Counted from the stretch's first letter, positions 43,024 to 52,134 are shown. The stretch is 64,000 nt of DNA from Pseudomonas sp. MIACH (GCF_001269925.1 NZ_LHVO01000064.1:1-64000), one strand, 5' to 3'. Notes: generated by a model from the letters alone, not told the origin. Numbers and translations: made by a program.

Positions 43024-43461
43024 TCACACATTATCCAAGGACGACCTCACTAAACGATCTAAGCCCATCGCGATCATCGGTTTGTTGCGCTTGTAGCGCA
43101 CCAGTCGCTCACTGAGGGATTGCGGCAATAGCGTGTCCTGGCTGAAACCCATGCGCTGATACAAACCCTCCAGGTCCGGATGACACAACAGCCACAGGGT
43201 ACCTTCCACCTCGGCCGCCGCCGCGCCGATCAGCCGTGCCGCCAACCCTTGGCCGCGATACGCCGGGTCGACAAACACCCCGGTCAACCACTGCCCACCC
43301 ACCACGGGTGTGAGGCATAGCCCGGCGACAATTTCGCCGTCCCGTGCCACCCATAAACGCCCGCCCTTGAGCGCTTTCATCGGTGAGTTGTGGCTGCGGT
43401 AAAACTTGTTCAGCAGCGGCCACAGCGGCTCTGCCAGCGGTTCGATGTGCAGTTCGGGCAT
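43024..43461 (-). CDS. GNAT-family N-acetyltransferase
   Basis: The 145-residue protein has the acetyl-CoA motif GVFVDPAYRGQGLAARLIGAAAAE (R/Q-x-x-G-x-G/A) and the later GLYQRMGF strand. The substrate is unknown. It stands alone on the minus strand. Confidence 0.85.
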   Translation of the reverse strand: MPELHIEPLAEPLWPLLNKFYRSHNSPMKALKGGRLWVARDGEIVAGLCLTPVVGGQWLTGVFVDPAYRGQGLAARLIGAAAAEVEGTLWLLCHPDLEGLYQRMGFSQDTLLPQSLSERLVRYKRNKPMIAMGLDRLVRSSLDNV

Positions 43462-43564
43462 GGTGTTTGGGCAACAGAGTCAAGGGCCGGGAATTATAAG
43501 CGCCTTCTGTGCGGCAATAGGTGTTATACCCAGTGTTACATCCCCTGTAAGTGGAGCATGCATC

Positions 43565-43681
43565 ATGGCCAAAGGTATGGATTCAAAGAAAGCCGCGAAG
43601 AAAAAACCGGCGAAGACTGCCGATGAAAAACGCGCAGACAAGAAAACCAAGAAATCCGAGAGCGGCTTGTTCGGTCACTAA
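43565..43681 (+). CDS. 38-residue Lys-rich protein
   Basis: The frame MAKGMDSKKAAKKKPAKTAD... has 13 Lys in 38 residues and ends GLFGH. The start follows a GTGGAG site. The protein is basic and disordered and resembles small ribosome- or nucleic-acid-associated tails. I do not recognise a named family. Confidence 0.55.
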   Translation: MAKGMDSKKAAKKKPAKTADEKRADKKTKKSESGLFGH

Positions 43682-43710
43682 GGTTTTCAGGTCGCAACAT
43701 CGTTCAACTA

Positions 43711-43797
43711 GTGGGAGCGGGCTTGCTCGCGATAGCGCTGAATCAGTCGATTTGTTCCTAGGCTGACACAGCACGGTCGTGAGTGAGCCCGCTCCCA
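43711..43797. repeat. Degenerate REPIN
   Basis: GTGGGAGCGGGCTTGCTCGC is mirrored by GAGTGAGCCCGCTCCCA with mismatches. The rest of the 313-bp gap to the chemoreceptor gene shows no gene. Confidence 0.75.
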
Positions 43798-43994
43798 TTT
43801 TTTCGCCTGGTCAAGTTGGCTGGCCAGTGGCCTTGCATAGCGGCAAGGCCTGTCTATGCTCATCCAGAACCATTGAGGACGCTTGGCCTAGCAAGCGATT
43901 CGGATGGTTTTCTCCCCGAGCAGGTTTTCCAGCAGTAGCCAACTGAAGAATGGAATGCGCCTTCCAGGCGCCGGTAATCAAGGGTGATCTGATC

Positions 43995-45314
43995 ATGTTC
44001 AACCTCCATCACAAATCCGACCTGCTTGAAATTCAGCGCTTCTCCTGCGCACTCACCGAGTCCAACGCCAAACTTGCCGCCATCAGCCGGTCCATGGCCA
44101 TGATCGAATTTGATCGCGATGGGGTGATACTCGATGCCAACGACAATTTCTGCAAAGCCATGGGCTACAGCATCGAGGAAATTCGCGGTCAGCATCACCG
44201 GATCTTTTGTGACGAGGCCTACACCCACACCGACGCGTACGCCAAATTATGGCGCGACCTGGCGCGGGGCGAAGCACTCAGTGGCACCTTCATGCGCTTG
44301 AACAAGCACGGCCAGGAAGTGTGGCTCGAAGCCAGCTACATGCCGGTGCTGGACAGCGATAACCACGTGCAGAGCGTGATCAAAGTGGCCTCGGATATTT
44401 CCGCCCGGATTCACCATGAACATGAAAACCAGAGCCTGATCGACGCCATCAGCCGCTCCATGGCGGTGATCGAGTTCACCCCTCAAGGCCAGATCCTCAA
44501 CGCCAACGACAACTTCCTGAAGACGGTGCAGTACTCCCTGGATGAAGTCGTCGGCCAGCACCACAGCCTGTTTTGCCATCGCAGCGAAGTGGAATCGCCG
44601 ACGTACAAGGCGTTCTGGGCCTCCCTCAATCGCGGCGAATATCACTCGCACCGCTTCGAGCGCAAAAACAAATACGGTAAAACCCTGTTTTTGGAAGCGT
44701 CCTACAACCCGATTTTCGATGCCAATGGGCGCCTGTATAAAGTGGTGAAATTCGCCAGCGACATCACCGACCAGGTCACCACCCTGCGGACCGCCGCCGA
44801 TTCGGCCCATGCCACCTCGGTACAAAATGACGCCTGCGCGCGCAAGGGCTCGGAGGTGGTGCAGCAAACCGTGCAGATCATCGAAGAAATTTCCCATAAC
44901 CTGAATCAGGCGGCGCAGAGCATCGATGCCGTGAACAAGCAGTCAGAGATCATCGGCACCATTGTCCAGACCATCCGCAGCATTGCCGAGCAAACCAATA
45001 TGCTGGCGCTTAACGCGGCTATTGAAGCCGCGCGAGCGGGCGAGCATGGGCGTGGCTTTGCGGTGGTGGCCGATGAGGTGCGCAGCCTCGCCGCGCGTAC
45101 CAGCGAGGCGACGGTGGAAATTGTGGAAGTGGTGCGCAAGAACCACGACCTGTCGCTGAGTGCGGTGTCGAGCATGCAGTCGAGCTTGAGTCGCACGGGG
45201 CAGGGGGTGGAATTGGCGAACGAGGCGGGACAGGTGATCCTGGAGATTCAGGAAGGGTCACGGCATGTTGTGGATGCAATCGGGCAGTTCAATTCGACGT
45301 TGCAGCTGCAGTAA
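43995..45314 (+). CDS. Soluble PAS-PAS chemoreceptor (BdlA/Aer-like MCP)
   Basis: The 439-residue protein has two PAS domains in tandem (each starting SRSMA-x-IEF; about residues 30-145 and 152-265) and a C-terminal signalling domain with the conserved hairpin AEQTNMLALNAAIEAARAGE near 335. There is no membrane span, and the MCP part is short. The layout and length are those of BdlA, the biofilm dispersion receptor of P. aeruginosa. A heme- or flavin-binding role for the PAS domains is possible but not readable. A more general Aer-type energy sensor is the alternative. Confidence 0.82.
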   Translation: MFNLHHKSDLLEIQRFSCALTESNAKLAAISRSMAMIEFDRDGVILDANDNFCKAMGYSIEEIRGQHHRIFCDEAYTHTDAYAKLWRDLARGEALSGTFMRLNKHGQEVWLEASYMPVLDSDNHVQSVIKVASDISARIHHEHENQSLIDAISRSMAVIEFTPQGQILNANDNFLKTVQYSLDEVVGQHHSLFCHRSEVESPTYKAFWASLNRGEYHSHRFERKNKYGKTLFLEASYNPIFDANGRLYKVVKFASDITDQVTTLRTAADSAHATSVQNDACARKGSEVVQQTVQIIEEISHNLNQAAQSIDAVNKQSEIIGTIVQTIRSIAEQTNMLALNAAIEAARAGEHGRGFAVVADEVRSLAARTSEATVEIVEVVRKNHDLSLSAVSSMQSSLSRTGQGVELANEAGQVILEIQEGSRHVVDAIGQFNSTLQLQ

Positions 45315-45321
45315 ACAGATG

Positions 45322-45352
45322 ATCGTTTCCACGCACAGCGTGGAAACGATCG
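45322..45352. terminator. Strong hairpin between convergent genes
   Basis: GATCGTTTCCACGC and GCGTGGAAACGATC form a perfect 14-bp stem with loop ACA. No U-run follows, but it lies exactly between the stops of two convergent genes. Confidence 0.7.
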
Positions 45353-45358
45353 TGCGGC

Positions 45359-45871
45359 TTAGATCGCCGCCAGGGTTTCTTTCACGGTCAGCGCCTGCGG
45401 GTCAGTGGTCTTCGCCGCTACCTGCTGTTCTTGCTGCTGCTTCAAGCGCTCAGCCACTTGCTTGGAAATGGCGTCCTGCTTTTCCTGGGACATGTTTTGC
45501 ACATCTGCCTCGGTCAAACCCTGTTCCTTGAGCAATTGCTCACGGATGCGTTCGGCTGGGGTCTTGCTCATGTAATCGGTGAAGTCTGCACGCGCGGAGC
45601 TGGTGGTGGAGCCGGTAGCGGGCATATCTGTCGTCGCGGGGGTGGCCGCAGTGCTGGCCTGCAACTGCACACGGGTCTTGGCGAAGGCTTCATCGATACG
45701 GTCGGTAGCCTTGTCCAATTCCTTCTGCGCGGCCGGCACGGTCACGCTTTGCTGCGCGGCTTGCAGTGCGCCGCTGTACAACGCGCTGGCGGCGGCGTTG
45801 GCAGGGTCCATGTCGGGTCGCTTGATCTGTTGAACGGTCGACACCGCTTGAGTGTTGTTGTTAACCAGCAT
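45359..45871 (-). CDS. Hypothetical 170-residue Gln/Ala/Thr-rich protein
   Basis: The start MLVNNNTQAVSTVQQIKRPDMDP has no signal peptide. The middle is low-complexity Ala/Thr/Pro and the C-terminal half is helical, with DFTDYMSKTPAERIREQLLKEQGL. It may be a regulatory or extracellular-machinery protein, but nothing specific can be assigned. Confidence 0.6.
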   Translation of the reverse strand: MLVNNNTQAVSTVQQIKRPDMDPANAAASALYSGALQAAQQSVTVPAAQKELDKATDRIDEAFAKTRVQLQASTAATPATTDMPATGSTTSSARADFTDYMSKTPAERIREQLLKEQGLTEADVQNMSQEKQDAISKQVAERLKQQQEQQVAAKTTDPQALTVKETLAAI

Positions 45872-46004
45872 GATCGGTCACCTGGGAAAATGTTCGGTGC
45901 CATAGCTTGAGCAAATAACATGCCGGGTCCGATAACCCCGGTTTTACTGGGGTTGGTGCGGCCGCCGCGGCAAACATTGTCGCGCCGGCGGCCAACCGTT
46001 GCCG

Positions 46005-47414
46005 TCAATGGGCGATATTTTCCAAGGCCAGGTTGCGCGTGCGCGGGCCGAACCAACTGATGGTGATCATCACGATCAACATGCTGCTGGCAATAAACGC
46101 CAACACGCCCGGCGTGCCCAGGTGTTCGAGGATAAAACCGATCAACAGGCTGCTGAAGACCGTCGACAAGCGGCTGAACGAATAGCAGAACCCCACCGCC
46201 CGCGCGCGGATATTGGTCGGGAACAGCTCGCTCTGGTACGAGTGGTAACTGAAGCTCAGCCAGGCGTTGCAGAAAGTGATCATCACCCCGCAGATCACCA
46301 GCCCCACCGCCGTGGTCTGCAACGCGAACAGGCTACCGAAGATCACCGCGCCCATGGCCGAGCCGACGATCTGCCATTTGTTTTCAAAGCGGTTGGCCAC
46401 CTTCACGAACAGCAGCGGCCCCAGCGGGTAGGCGAGGGTGATGATAAAGGCGTACAGCAAGCTGTGGGTCACGCTGACACCCTGGCCCGAGAGCAGCGCC
46501 GGCAACCAGTTGCCGAACCCAAAAAAGCCGATGGCCTGAAATACATGGAACACAATCAGCATCAACGCTCGGCGGCGGTACGGCGGTTGCCAGATGTCGG
46601 CAAACCGGCCGCTGCCTTGCACACTGACCGCTTCGGGTTCGGGTTCATCCAGCGGCTTGCCGTGATCTTTCTGGCAACGCGCCTCCAGGCTGTCCATGAT
46701 CGTACCGGCTTCTTCGAAGCGGCCTTTCTGCGCCAGCCAGCGCGGTGATTCCGGCAGGCGCTTGCGCAGTTGCCAGATAAACAACGCAAACACCGCACTG
46801 CTCAGTACCACCCAGCGCCAGCCCGAAACCCCGAACGGCGCCTGGGGCACCAGCCACCACGACATCAACGCCACCGCTGGCACCGACAGAAACTGGATAA
46901 AAAACGCAAAGGCAAACGCCGAGCTGCGCATGCGCTTGGGCACCAGTTCCGAGAGGTATGCGTCAATCGTCACCAGCTCGATCCCCAGGCCAATGCCCAC
47001 CAGGAAGCGCATGCAGATAATCCCCGGGGCGGACGTTTGAATGCCCATCAACACCGTCGCCACGGTGTACCAGATCAAGGCAAAGGTGAAGATCGCCCGC
47101 CGCCCGAAGCGGTCGGCGATAGGGCTGAGCAGGCTGGCGCCGAGGAACAGGCCGAGGAAGGTCGCCGAGGCGAATGCCGCCTGATCCGAGAAGCCAAACA
47201 CGCCTTCGCTGCCGGTATGGAAGATGCCGTCGCTGATCAGACCGGGGCTGATGTAGGCGGTCTGGAACAAGTCATACAGCTCGAAAAAGCCGCCGATCGA
47301 CAGCAGCGCCACCAGGCGCCAGACCGTGGCGACGGCGGGCAGGCGGTCGATACGCGCGCTGATATGGGCGGCGCGGATCGGGTCGATGCCGTCTGTAGCG
47401 GGAAGTGCTGGCAT
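46005..47414 (-). CDS. MFS transporter of the sugar/organic acid type
   Basis: The 469-residue protein has 12 predicted spans and MFS signatures PIADRFGRRAIF and LSELVPKRMRSSAFA. RLPESPRW at the end of the first half is typical of the sugar porter and aromatic acid families. It is the third gene of a minus-strand operon after a GST and an NAD-epimerase, with a 12-bp gap. A sugar acid or aromatic acid is a plausible substrate. Confidence 0.75.
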   Translation of the reverse strand: MPALPATDGIDPIRAAHISARIDRLPAVATVWRLVALLSIGGFFELYDLFQTAYISPGLISDGIFHTGSEGVFGFSDQAAFASATFLGLFLGASLLSPIADRFGRRAIFTFALIWYTVATVLMGIQTSAPGIICMRFLVGIGLGIELVTIDAYLSELVPKRMRSSAFAFAFFIQFLSVPAVALMSWWLVPQAPFGVSGWRWVVLSSAVFALFIWQLRKRLPESPRWLAQKGRFEEAGTIMDSLEARCQKDHGKPLDEPEPEAVSVQGSGRFADIWQPPYRRRALMLIVFHVFQAIGFFGFGNWLPALLSGQGVSVTHSLLYAFIITLAYPLGPLLFVKVANRFENKWQIVGSAMGAVIFGSLFALQTTAVGLVICGVMITFCNAWLSFSYHSYQSELFPTNIRARAVGFCYSFSRLSTVFSSLLIGFILEHLGTPGVLAFIASSMLIVMITISWFGPRTRNLALENIAH

Positions 47415-47426
47415 GGCGGGAAAAAC

Positions 47427-48170
47427 TCAGTCAGTGATGGGGATATCGAAGGTCTGAAAAGCATCGTCCAGCGGATGGTAACCCAACACCCGCGTGGTTT
47501 CGCTCAGGTCCAGGCGCTTGAAGCGGTTATTGGAAATGCCGTGGGCGATCAGGTGCTTCACACCGACGGCCTCCACCGAGCGTTGCAGCAGGTGCACGGC
47601 ATCCCGCGGGCTGAGCCAGGCACTGAGGTCGCGGGCGTTGTTCAGATCGTGGGTTTCAACGAATTCGAACGCGCCGATGCGCAGGGCAATCGTCGACAGC
47701 GGGGTTTTTGCCGCGTAGAAGGCGCACAACGCTTCGCCGTAGCATTTGCTCACGCCGTACAGGTTGGCCGGCATCACCTGCATGCCCGAGGTGATCTGCC
47801 GGTCTACCGGATAGCCTTCGATAGTTTGCGCGCTGCTGGCGAACACCAGGCGTTGCACGCCCGCAGCCACGGCGGCTTCGAACAGGTAGGTGGTGGCGAG
47901 GATATTGTTTGGCAGCAGTTCTTCGAACGACGCGCTGGCGTGGGGGATCCCCGACAGGTGCACGATCACGTCGATACCTTCGAGCAGGCTGGCGAGGCTG
48001 GCTTTGTCGCTGAGGTCAGCGTGTACGAAGCGGTGTTCGCCCAGGTCGAAATCTGGCGCGATGCGGTCGGTGAGGGTGAAACGGTAGCGGTCTTTCGAGG
48101 CTTCGAAAAACGTCTTGCCGATTCTGCCGCAAGCGCCGGTGAGCAGTACGTTGAGTCCTTTCACGTGCAT
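47427..48170 (-). CDS. NAD-dependent epimerase/dehydrogenase, uronate dehydrogenase-like
   Basis: The 247-residue extended SDR has GACGRIG at residues 12-18 and the catalytic YGVSK (Tyr and Lys). VIVHLSGIPHASASFEELLPNNI is reminiscent of uronate dehydrogenases, which oxidise uronic acids to aldarate lactones. The match is partial, so the substrate is open. It starts 4 bp after the GST gene. Confidence 0.65.
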   Translation of the reverse strand: MHVKGLNVLLTGACGRIGKTFFEASKDRYRFTLTDRIAPDFDLGEHRFVHADLSDKASLASLLEGIDVIVHLSGIPHASASFEELLPNNILATTYLFEAAVAAGVQRLVFASSAQTIEGYPVDRQITSGMQVMPANLYGVSKCYGEALCAFYAAKTPLSTIALRIGAFEFVETHDLNNARDLSAWLSPRDAVHLLQRSVEAVGVKHLIAHGISNNRFKRLDLSETTRVLGYHPLDDAFQTFDIPITD

Positions 48171-48174
48171 GTCC

Positions 48175-48807
48175 TTAGTTATGCCCGTCGAGGGCGAAGA
48201 GCTGGAAACCCTGGTGCTGGCCGAGGCGCTGGTAGTAGGCGGCAATGGCGGGGTAGGGCGGGCGCTCCATGGGCGTCATCTGCCAGCGGTGCACCGAGAG
48301 GCCGATGAGGATGTCGGCGAGGGTGAATTCATCGCCGGCAACAAAGGCGCCGGTCTTGGTCAGCTGTTGCTCAAGGATGCCCATCTTGTCGTTCCAACGC
48401 TGCACGGCGGCGGCAATCTGCGCTGCGTCCAGGCCGTCCGGGTTATTGCGTACCAGGGCGGTAAAGGCATCGCCCCAGGCGCGGTTGAGTTCGACGGCTT
48501 GCCAGTCGATCCACTGTTCGACGCGGGCCCGTGGTGCGGGCTCGACGGGTAGCAGGTCGTGGCGTTGATAGAGGTTCACGAGGTAGCGGCAGATGGTGTT
48601 GGATTCCCACAGCACGCCGTGGTCGTCGATCAGCACCGGTATTTGCGCGTTGGGGTTCAGGGCGAGGAATTCGGCGGACTGGGTGGGCTTGAAGCCGATG
48701 CCCCAGTCTTCGCGAACATAGTCGATGCCCAGTTCCTGGCAGGTCCAGAGCACTTTTCGCACGTTGATGGAGGACGTGCGGCCCAAGATTTTCAGTGAGT
48801 GTGCCAT
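48175..48807 (-). CDS. Glutathione S-transferase
   Basis: The 210-residue protein has a thioredoxin-like N-terminal domain (RTSSINVRKVLWTCQELG, with Ser in the usual position; NPNAQIPVL cis-Pro loop; ESNTICRYL glutathione-binding) and an all-helical C-terminal domain. It is the first gene of the GST / epimerase / MFS operon. ATG at 48807 follows AAGGAAAG. Confidence 0.88.
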   Translation of the reverse strand: MAHSLKILGRTSSINVRKVLWTCQELGIDYVREDWGIGFKPTQSAEFLALNPNAQIPVLIDDHGVLWESNTICRYLVNLYQRHDLLPVEPAPRARVEQWIDWQAVELNRAWGDAFTALVRNNPDGLDAAQIAAAVQRWNDKMGILEQQLTKTGAFVAGDEFTLADILIGLSVHRWQMTPMERPPYPAIAAYYQRLGQHQGFQLFALDGHN

Positions 48808-48880
48808 GGTGCTTTCCTTGCGGTGGAGAACAGCCAATCTAGCAGGGGCCAAGCGGGCACGGTTAAAAATGTGGGAGGGA

Positions 48881-49909
48881 CTACGTGCTTTCCCGCACCT
48901 GCAACTCAAACCCCATATCCACCACCGGCTTGGCGATTTTGTTGCCCGCCATGATCGTCAACAAATGCTCTGCCGCTCGCCGGCCAATCGCTTCCCTGGG
49001 CGTGCTGATGCTGCTCAGGCGCGGCACCATGAACGACGAGGCCGGCAAGTCGTTGAAGCCCAGCACTGCGACGCGCTCTGGCACCTTGATACCGTGGCGC
49101 ATGGCTTCCAGCAGCGCGCCCTGGGCCAGGTCGTCGTTGCCGAAGAAGATCGCATCCACATCCGGATGGGCGGCCAACAGTTGCAAAAACAGCTCGCCGC
49201 CCAGGCCCACGGAGGAAGGGCGTGGCGTCAGCAGTTCCAGCGCCGGGTCGTACAGGCCGGCCTGTTGCAGCGCCCGGCGGAAACCTTCACCGCGCAGCAA
49301 GGTGCGTTGGTCCAACTGCGCGCCGATATACGCCAGGCGCTTGCGCCCCCGGGAGATCAAATGCGCGGCGGCTGTCTCACCCGCCGCCAACTGCGAGAAG
49401 CCCACGCAGTTCACGCCGGCATTGGGGTCGAGGTCCATCATGTACACACACGGCACATTACTGGCCTCGACCATCCGTCGGGCGCTCTCGGTGCGATCGA
49501 AGCCGGTCAACAACAGTCCGCGAGGCTGGTAGGCCATGTAGTTGCGCAGCAGGTTTTCTTCTTCGTCACGCGAATAGTGGGAGTTGCCGATCAGCACTTC
49601 AAAGCCCTTGGGCCGCAGGACCTGGTGAATGGCTTCGAGGGTTTCGATAAACAGCAGGTTGGACAACGACGGCACCAACACCACTACTGAATGGCTCTGG
49701 GCCGAAGCCAGGGCGCGAGCGGCAGGGTTGACCACATAGTTGAGTTCGGCGGCGGCGTGCTGGACTTTTTCTACCAGCTCGATGGCCACCGTGCTGATGC
49801 CGCGCAGGGCACGGGAGGCAGTAATCGGGCTGACGCCAGCCAGGCGTGCGACTTCATTGAGGGTAGGGCGACCGGTGGTGCGTGTATTTTTATCGTTCTT
49901 GGAGGTCAT
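48881..49909 (-). CDS. gntR: Gluconate repressor GntR (LacI family)
   Basis: The 342-residue regulator has the LacI HTH (TLNEVARLAGVSPITASRALRG, about residues 16-37) and a periplasmic-binding-protein-like effector domain. It adjoins gntK and gntT divergently. Its name is supported by three GATAGCGCTATC-type dyads in the same region. An in-frame TTG at 49924 is possible; ATG 49909 begins the conserved part. Confidence 0.9.
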   Translation of the reverse strand: MTSKNDKNTRTTGRPTLNEVARLAGVSPITASRALRGISTVAIELVEKVQHAAAELNYVVNPAARALASAQSHSVVVLVPSLSNLLFIETLEAIHQVLRPKGFEVLIGNSHYSRDEEENLLRNYMAYQPRGLLLTGFDRTESARRMVEASNVPCVYMMDLDPNAGVNCVGFSQLAAGETAAAHLISRGRKRLAYIGAQLDQRTLLRGEGFRRALQQAGLYDPALELLTPRPSSVGLGGELFLQLLAAHPDVDAIFFGNDDLAQGALLEAMRHGIKVPERVAVLGFNDLPASSFMVPRLSSISTPREAIGRRAAEHLLTIMAGNKIAKPVVDMGFELQVREST

Positions 49910-49943
49910 CAGGCGGCTTGCCAAACAAAAATCGAGGCACTAA

Positions 49944-49955
49944 GGTAGCGCTGTC
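49944..49955. promoter_or_regulatory. GntR operator 1 (gntR promoter side)
   Basis: GGTAGCGCTGTC is a near-palindromic copy of GATAGCGCTATC located 35 bp before gntR, which suggests autoregulation. Confidence 0.65.
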
Positions 49956-50095
49956 TCCAAATGGCTGCAAATTATTGAACTTTGGGTTGCCTGATCCGGT
50001 TCAAATGATTGGAGCGGATGCACGCGTCACTCCATAAAAAAAGACAAGACGGCGCGGGAAAAGCCTGTTTTTGCACTCGCCTTACGGTGTGCAAA

Positions 50096-50107
50096 GGTAG
50101 CGCTATC
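50096..50107. promoter_or_regulatory. GntR operator 2 (gntK promoter)
   Basis: GGTAGCGCTATC lies 18 bp before the gntK start, where bound repressor would block transcription. Confidence 0.75.
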
Positions 50108-50125
50108 TGCGTCCTGAGGTGTTCC

Positions 50126-50659
50126 ATGAGTCAACCTGTTACCGCCCTGGTCATCATGGGCGTCGCCGGCTGTGGCAAGACCAGTGTCAGCGAGGCCCTG
50201 TGCCAGCTGAACGGCGCCACCGCCATTGAAGGCGACAGCTTTCACCCTGCCGCGAACATCGAAAAGATGAGCGCCGGTCACCCCCTCAACGACGACGACC
50301 GCGCCGGCTGGCTCGACATCCTGTGCGATGAACTGCGCCGTTCGCTCAAAGCCGGTGAACACCCGGTACTCACCTGTTCCGCACTGAAAAAGAAATACCG
50401 TGACCACCTGCGTGAAGCCGCGCCGGGCCTGGGCTTTGTGTTTCTGGAACTGACCCGTGAAGTCGCTGCCGACCGCGTGTCCCATCGCCCCGACCATTTC
50501 ATGCCGGCAAGCCTCATCGACAGCCAGTTCGCCACCCTCGAATCGCCCAAGGGCGAGCCATTGACCCTGGCCCTCAACGCCAGCGAAGACAGCGTCGAGG
50601 AACTGGCCAGGCAAACCAACGCCTGGTGGCTCAAGCACGGCTTTGAACCTACTCATTAA
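50126..50659 (+). CDS. gntK: Gluconokinase
   Basis: The 177-residue P-loop kinase phosphorylates gluconate to 6-phosphogluconate. Walker A is MGVAGCGKTS (about 11-19), with EGDSFHPAANIEKMSAGHPLNDDDR and TCSALKKKYRD following. ATG at 50126 follows TGAGG. It feeds the Entner-Doudoroff enzymes encoded upstream in the window. Confidence 0.95.
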   Translation: MSQPVTALVIMGVAGCGKTSVSEALCQLNGATAIEGDSFHPAANIEKMSAGHPLNDDDRAGWLDILCDELRRSLKAGEHPVLTCSALKKKYRDHLREAAPGLGFVFLELTREVAADRVSHRPDHFMPASLIDSQFATLESPKGEPLTLALNASEDSVEELARQTNAWWLKHGFEPTH

Positions 50660-50674
50660 TTTTTTGCCGGAAAA

Positions 50675-50686
50675 GATAGCGCTATC
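50675..50686. promoter_or_regulatory. GntR operator 3 (gntT promoter)
   Basis: GATAGCGCTATC is a perfect 12-bp palindrome in the gntK-gntT gap, so gntT probably also has its own repressed promoter. Confidence 0.8.
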
Positions 50687-50713
50687 CCCGGCAGGAAATT
50701 CAACACCCGCTTT

Positions 50714-50728
50714 AATAACAACAACAAA
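50714..50728 (+). promoter_or_regulatory. Hfq/Crc motif cluster before gntT
   Basis: AATAACAACAACAAA contains overlapping AAnAAnAA motifs immediately upstream of the CAGGAGAG ribosome site. Confidence 0.6.
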
Positions 50729-50743
50729 CAGGAGAGACCCCCC

Positions 50744-52096
50744 ATGTTTGGCATGTCCCACGAGTCGTACCTGCTGCTAGATGCAGTGGTCACCATCATC
50801 GGGCTGATTGTATTGATCACCCGGTTCAAGGTTCACCCGTTCATTGCGCTGATCATCGCGGCAGGCTTCCTTGGCCTGACCTCGGGCATGCCAGTGGACA
50901 AGATCATCAAGGCGTTCCAGGACGGTTTCGGCGGGGTGCTCGGCTTTGTCGGCATCATCCTCGCGCTGGGCACGATGCTCGGCAAGATGATGGCCGAATC
51001 CGGTGGCGCCGATCAGATCGCCCAGACCCTGATCCGTGCCTTCGGCAAGGAAAAGGTCCAGTGGGCGATGATGTTCGCCGCGTTCCTGGTGGGCATTCCG
51101 CTGTTCTTCGAGATCGGCTTTGTGCTGCTGATCCCGCTGGTGTTTATCGTGGCGCGCCGCACCGGCGTGTCGCTGATCAAGATCGGCATCCCGTTGCTCG
51201 CCGGCCTGTCGGCAGTCCACGGCCTGGTGCCGCCGCACCCGGGCCCGCTGCTGGCCATCGGCGTGTTTGGCGCCGACATCGGCAAGACCATCCTGTATGG
51301 CCTGATCGTCGCGCTGCCGACCGCCATCATCGCTGGCCCGATCTTCGGTACGTTTATCGCCAAGTACATCCCGGGCAACCCGTCCCAGGAACTGGTCGAC
51401 CAACTGGCCCGCGAGCCTGAGAACAAAAACCTGCCGAGCTTCAGTATCACCCTGGTCACCGTGCTGTTGCCGGTGTTCCTGATGCTGCTCAAAACCTTCG
51501 CCGACATCGCCTTTGCCGAAGGCAACGTGGTGCGCAACTGGATGGACATGATCGGTCACCCGATCACCGCCTTGCTGCTGGCGTTGCTGCTGTCGCTGTA
51601 CACCTTTGGCAGCCGCCAGAGCATTCATTCCAAGCAGATCCTCAAGCTGCTCGACGCCAGCCTTGCGCCGACCGCTGCGATCATCCTGATCATCGGTGCC
51701 GGTGGTGGCTTCAAGCAGATGCTGGTGACCAGCGGCGTGGGTGACGTGATCGGCCATATGGCGGTGAACGCACAGATCAACCCGATCCTGCTGGCGTGGC
51801 TGGTGGCGGCGGTGATTCGTGTGGCGACCGGTTCGGCCACCGTGGCGACCATTACCGGTGCGGGCATCGTAGTGCCGGTGGTGGGGATGATTCCGGGGGT
51901 TAACCGTGAGCTGCTGGTGTTGGCGACGGGGGCGGGTTCGTTGATCCTGTCGCACGTCAACGATGCGGGGTTCTGGCTGGTGAAGCAGTACTTCAACATG
52001 ACCGTGGCCGAAACCTTCAAGACCTGGACAGCGATGGAGACCATCCTGTCCATTGTGGCGTTGATCTTTATCATGCTGCTGTCGTTGGTGGTCTAA
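50744..52096 (+). CDS. gntT: Gluconate permease (GntP family)
   Basis: The 450-residue inner-membrane proton symporter has about 12-14 spans, with family motifs GLVPPHPGPLLAIGVFGADIGKT and VRVATGSATVATITGAGIV-like stretches, and GLTSGMPVDKIIKAFQDGFGG near the N-terminus. It imports gluconate for GntK. It is the last gene of the gluconate cluster. Confidence 0.93.
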   Translation: MFGMSHESYLLLDAVVTIIGLIVLITRFKVHPFIALIIAAGFLGLTSGMPVDKIIKAFQDGFGGVLGFVGIILALGTMLGKMMAESGGADQIAQTLIRAFGKEKVQWAMMFAAFLVGIPLFFEIGFVLLIPLVFIVARRTGVSLIKIGIPLLAGLSAVHGLVPPHPGPLLAIGVFGADIGKTILYGLIVALPTAIIAGPIFGTFIAKYIPGNPSQELVDQLAREPENKNLPSFSITLVTVLLPVFLMLLKTFADIAFAEGNVVRNWMDMIGHPITALLLALLLSLYTFGSRQSIHSKQILKLLDASLAPTAAIILIIGAGGGFKQMLVTSGVGDVIGHMAVNAQINPILLAWLVAAVIRVATGSATVATITGAGIVVPVVGMIPGVNRELLVLATGAGSLILSHVNDAGFWLVKQYFNMTVAETFKTWTAMETILSIVALIFIMLLSLVV

Positions 52097-52134
52097 CCGA
52101 CACACCGGCAGCAAGGGTGAAAACCCAATGCAAC

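Noticed and set aside
46770..48308. 512-residue plus-strand frame opposite the MFS and epimerase genes
   Set aside because: Low-complexity Arg/His/Gln content typical of shadows; the minus-strand genes have full domain motifs and ribosome sites.
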